A DNA stretch of 9,120 bases, from positions 1 to 9,120 of the forward strand of contig DATKCY010000260.1 of assembly GCA_035512995.1 (NCBI GenBank), written 5' to 3'. The stretch's first letter is position 1. Every line of letters begins with the position of its first letter. The position numbers and the translations under genes were made by a program. The notes under the pieces were generated by a model. The model saw only the letters and a program-made list of their open reading frames with translations, was not told the origin of the DNA and ran no database searches. This document shows, piece after piece, positions 6,050 through 9,120 of the stretch. The DNA is from Thermohalobaculum sp035512995 (GTDB taxonomy: Bacteria > Pseudomonadota > Alphaproteobacteria > Rhodobacterales > Rhodobacteraceae).

Positions 6050-6832
6050 ATGCCGGAAAAGGTCCGCGGACTGCTGATCGACCTGAGCGGCGTCGTCTAC
6101 AGGGGCGACGCGGCGATCGAGGGCTCGGCCGAGGCGCTCGCGCGGCTCCGGAAGGCCGGAATGCCCCACCGGTTCCTCACGAACACGACGAGCCGCCCGC
6201 TCCGCCGGATCCTCGAGCGGCTCGCGCGCTTCGGCATCGAGGCCGAGGCGGACGCCGTCTTCACCCCCGCCGTCGCCGCCCGCGCCTGGCTGGCCGAGCG
6301 CCAGCTCACGCCCCATTTCCTCGTGGCGTCGGCGCTCCTCGAGGACTTCGACCCGCCGGGGCGCGGCCGGCCCACGGCCGTCGTCGTCGGCGACGCGGGC
6401 GAATGCTTCACCTACGACGCGCTGAACGAGGCGTTCCGGCTGGTCGAGGCCGGCGCCGAGCTGGTGGCGCTCGCGAAGAACCGCATGTACATCGCCGACG
6501 ACGGCGAGCCCGCCATCGACGCCGGCGCCTTCGTCGCGGCGCTCGAGTTCGCGTCCGGGCGCGAGGCGGTGGTGCTCGGCAAGCCCGCGGCCGACTTCTT
6601 CCACCTGGCCGCGGCCGACATGGAGCTCGAGCCGCACGAGGTCGCGATGATCGGCGACGACCTCGAGTTCGACGTCGTGGCCGCGATCCGCGCGGGGCTC
6701 GGCGGCATCCTGGTCCGCACCGGCAAGCCGCCCGGGGCCGGGGGCGCCGGGGTGCCGCCGACCGCCGACTGCGCCGACCTCCGCGAGGCCGTGGCAACCG
6801 TGCTCGGCGACCACGGGGGGAGCGGCCGATGA
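6050..6832 (+). CDS. HAD subfamily IIA phosphatase, HDHD2/LHPP-like
   Basis: This 260-residue haloacid-dehalogenase-fold hydrolase resembles the HDHD2/LHPP branch of subfamily IIA over its whole length. Motif I is IDLSGVVY with the nucleophile Asp11; the usual second Asp two residues on is Ser13, the DxSG form typical of HDHD2 and LHPP. Motif II is LTNTTS (43-48), motif III Lys178 in LGKP (176-179), and motif IV IGDDLEFD (201-208) with the Mg2+-binding Asp pair. The region between motifs II and III holds the C2-type cap. Human LHPP dephosphorylates phospholysine, phosphohistidine and pyrophosphate; other IIA members act on phosphoglycolate or glycerol-3-phosphate, so the substrate here is open. 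The start is supported by GGAG seven bases upstream. The stop overlaps the next gene's start (ATGA, 6829-6832), implying coupled translation with the VOC protein. glpK and glpD lie just beyond, on the other strand. Confidence 0.9.
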   Translation: MPEKVRGLLIDLSGVVYRGDAAIEGSAEALARLRKAGMPHRFLTNTTSRPLRRILERLARFGIEAEADAVFTPAVAARAWLAERQLTPHFLVASALLEDFDPPGRGRPTAVVVGDAGECFTYDALNEAFRLVEAGAELVALAKNRMYIADDGEPAIDAGAFVAALEFASGREAVVLGKPAADFFHLAAADMELEPHEVAMIGDDLEFDVVAAIRAGLGGILVRTGKPPGAGGAGVPPTADCADLREAVATVLGDHGGSGR

Positions 6833-7287
6833 CCAACCGCCCGCGCCTGATCGGCGTCAACCACGTGGCGCTCGAGGTCGGCTCGATCGACGAGGCGCTC
6901 GCCTTCTACGGCCGCTACTTCGCGTTCGAGCTGCGCGGCCGGCGCGAGCACATGGCCTTCCTCGACATGGGCGACCAGTTCCTCGCGCTCTCGGCGCCGC
7001 GCCGCCAGCCGCCCGACGAGCACCGGCACTTCGGCCTCGTTGTCGACGACCGCGCGGGCCTGCGCGCCCGGCTCGAGGCCGACGGCGTGCCGCTCGTCGA
7101 CGACCAGCGCCTCGACTTCCTCGACCCCTGGGGCAACCGGATCGAGGTCGTGGACTACCGCGACATCCAGTTCCTGAAGGACCGCGCGGTGCTCGAGGCG
7201 CTGGGCCGCGGCGACCTCGCCAAGCACGAGGGCGCGCGCGAGGAGCTGCGCCGCAAGGGCATCAAGCCGCGGGACGGGGGCGCCTGA
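6829..7287 (+). CDS. VOC family protein (glyoxalase/dioxygenase fold)
   Basis: This is a 152-residue vicinal-oxygen-chelate protein. The two beta-alpha-beta-beta-beta modules occupy about residues 5-110, starting GVNHVALEVGSIDEALAFY and ending LDPWGNRIEVVDY. The three standard metal ligands are present: His12, His67 (in HRHFGLVV) and Glu106, so it is probably a metal-dependent enzyme rather than a dead binding protein. The family includes glyoxalase I, ring-cleaving dioxygenases, fosfomycin-modifying enzymes and epimerases, and the sequence does not single one out. A charged C-terminal extension (111-152, RDIQFLKDRA onward) is not part of the core fold and looks helical; similar tails occur in uncharacterised VOC proteins. 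The start overlaps the HAD stop by four bases and has GGAG (6819-6822) at a good distance. It ends four bases before the convergent glpK stop. Confidence 0.9.
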   Translation: MTNRPRLIGVNHVALEVGSIDEALAFYGRYFAFELRGRREHMAFLDMGDQFLALSAPRRQPPDEHRHFGLVVDDRAGLRARLEADGVPLVDDQRLDFLDPWGNRIEVVDYRDIQFLKDRAVLEALGRGDLAKHEGAREELRRKGIKPRDGGA

Positions 7288-7291
7288 CCCG

Positions 7292-8785
<1,494 letters not shown>

Positions 8786-8789
8786 GGGG

Positions 8790-9120
8790 TCACTCCGCGG
8801 CTTCGTTGCCTCCCTGGATCGCCGACGGCATAGCCTGCCGCCGCGCCGCCATCCAGCCTTCCAGCGTCTCCGCCTCCGCAGGCGTCAGCCTGAGCCCGAG
8901 CTTCGAGCGCCGCCAGAGCACGTCGTCCGCCGTCCGCGCCCATTCGCGCTCCATCAGCCAGGCGGCCTCGCGCTCGCTCAGCCCCGCGCCGAAGTCGCGG
9001 CCGAGGTCGGCGGCCTCCCGCGCCTCGCCCAGCACCTCGGCCGCCTCCGTGCCGTAGGCGCGGACCAGGCGCCGCGCCGTCGGCGCATCGAGGAACGGGT
9101 AGAGGTCGCGGAGCGAGGCG
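8790..9120 (-). CDS. glpD: Glycerol-3-phosphate dehydrogenase, C-terminal part
   Basis: This is the C-terminal 109 residues of an FAD-dependent glycerol-3-phosphate dehydrogenase; the rest lies beyond the right edge. The frame is open through the edge, so the internal GTG at 9033-9035 is not a start. The intact protein oxidises sn-glycerol-3-phosphate to dihydroxyacetone phosphate at the membrane and passes electrons to quinone. The recognisable part is the C-terminal helical domain: RRLVRAYGTEA, then ADLGRDFGAGLSEREAAWLMEREW, then TADDVLWRRSKLGLRLT, which is the usual end signature of GlpD. After this comes a short tail that ends GGNEAAE. The downstream gene is glpK, four bases on, whose ribosome binding site lies within this tail. 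Together they convert glycerol to dihydroxyacetone phosphate. The family is certain although the catalytic FAD domain cannot be seen here. Confidence 0.93.
   Translation of the reverse strand, partial: ASLRDLYPFLDAPTARRLVRAYGTEAAEVLGEAREAADLGRDFGAGLSEREAAWLMEREWARTADDVLWRRSKLGLRLTPAEAETLEGWMAARRQAMPSAIQGGNEAAE

Overview
The window is a very GC-rich chromosomal segment (many 60-base blocks are 70-80% G+C) carrying central carbon storage and salvage genes. Codon bias, the protein sequences and the glgA-pgm arrangement suggest an alphaproteobacterium, most likely of the Rhodobacterales type. That assignment is inference: no rRNA or other taxonomic marker is present.

Left part (1-4787, + strand): a glycogen cluster. 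The 3' half of glgA (glycogen synthase) enters from the left edge. It overlaps pgm (phosphoglucomutase) by four bases (ATGA), and glgP (glycogen phosphorylase) follows after 36 bases. GlgA adds glucose from ADP-glucose to glycogen, GlgP releases it as glucose-1-phosphate, and Pgm links glucose-1-phosphate to glucose-6-phosphate. The usual partners (glgB, glgC, glgX) are not visible and may lie upstream.

Middle (4788-5252): a locally less GC-rich stretch with a probable general-stress (EcfG-type) promoter. It is followed by a 51-residue, extremely acidic lipoprotein built of three short tandem repeats, and then by GC-rich hairpins before the convergent upp gene. The small lipoprotein is the least familiar element of the window.

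Right part (5253-9120): upp (uracil phosphoribosyltransferase, - strand) is divergent from a translationally coupled pair on the + strand. This pair is an HDHD2/LHPP-like HAD phosphatase with a DxSG instead of DxDG motif, and a VOC (glyoxalase/dioxygenase fold) protein with an intact metal triad. The pair converges, with only four bases between stop codons, on glpK (glycerol kinase, - strand). glpK is preceded by the C-terminal end of glpD (glycerol-3-phosphate dehydrogenase), which runs off the right edge; these two form a glycerol catabolic operon.

No tRNA, rRNA, insertion sequence, CRISPR array or phage gene was seen. Most of the window is ordinary core metabolism. The items worth a second look are the acidic repeat lipoprotein with its promoter, the HAD-VOC pair, the lower-GC patch at the end of pgm, and the altered effector loop in GlpK.
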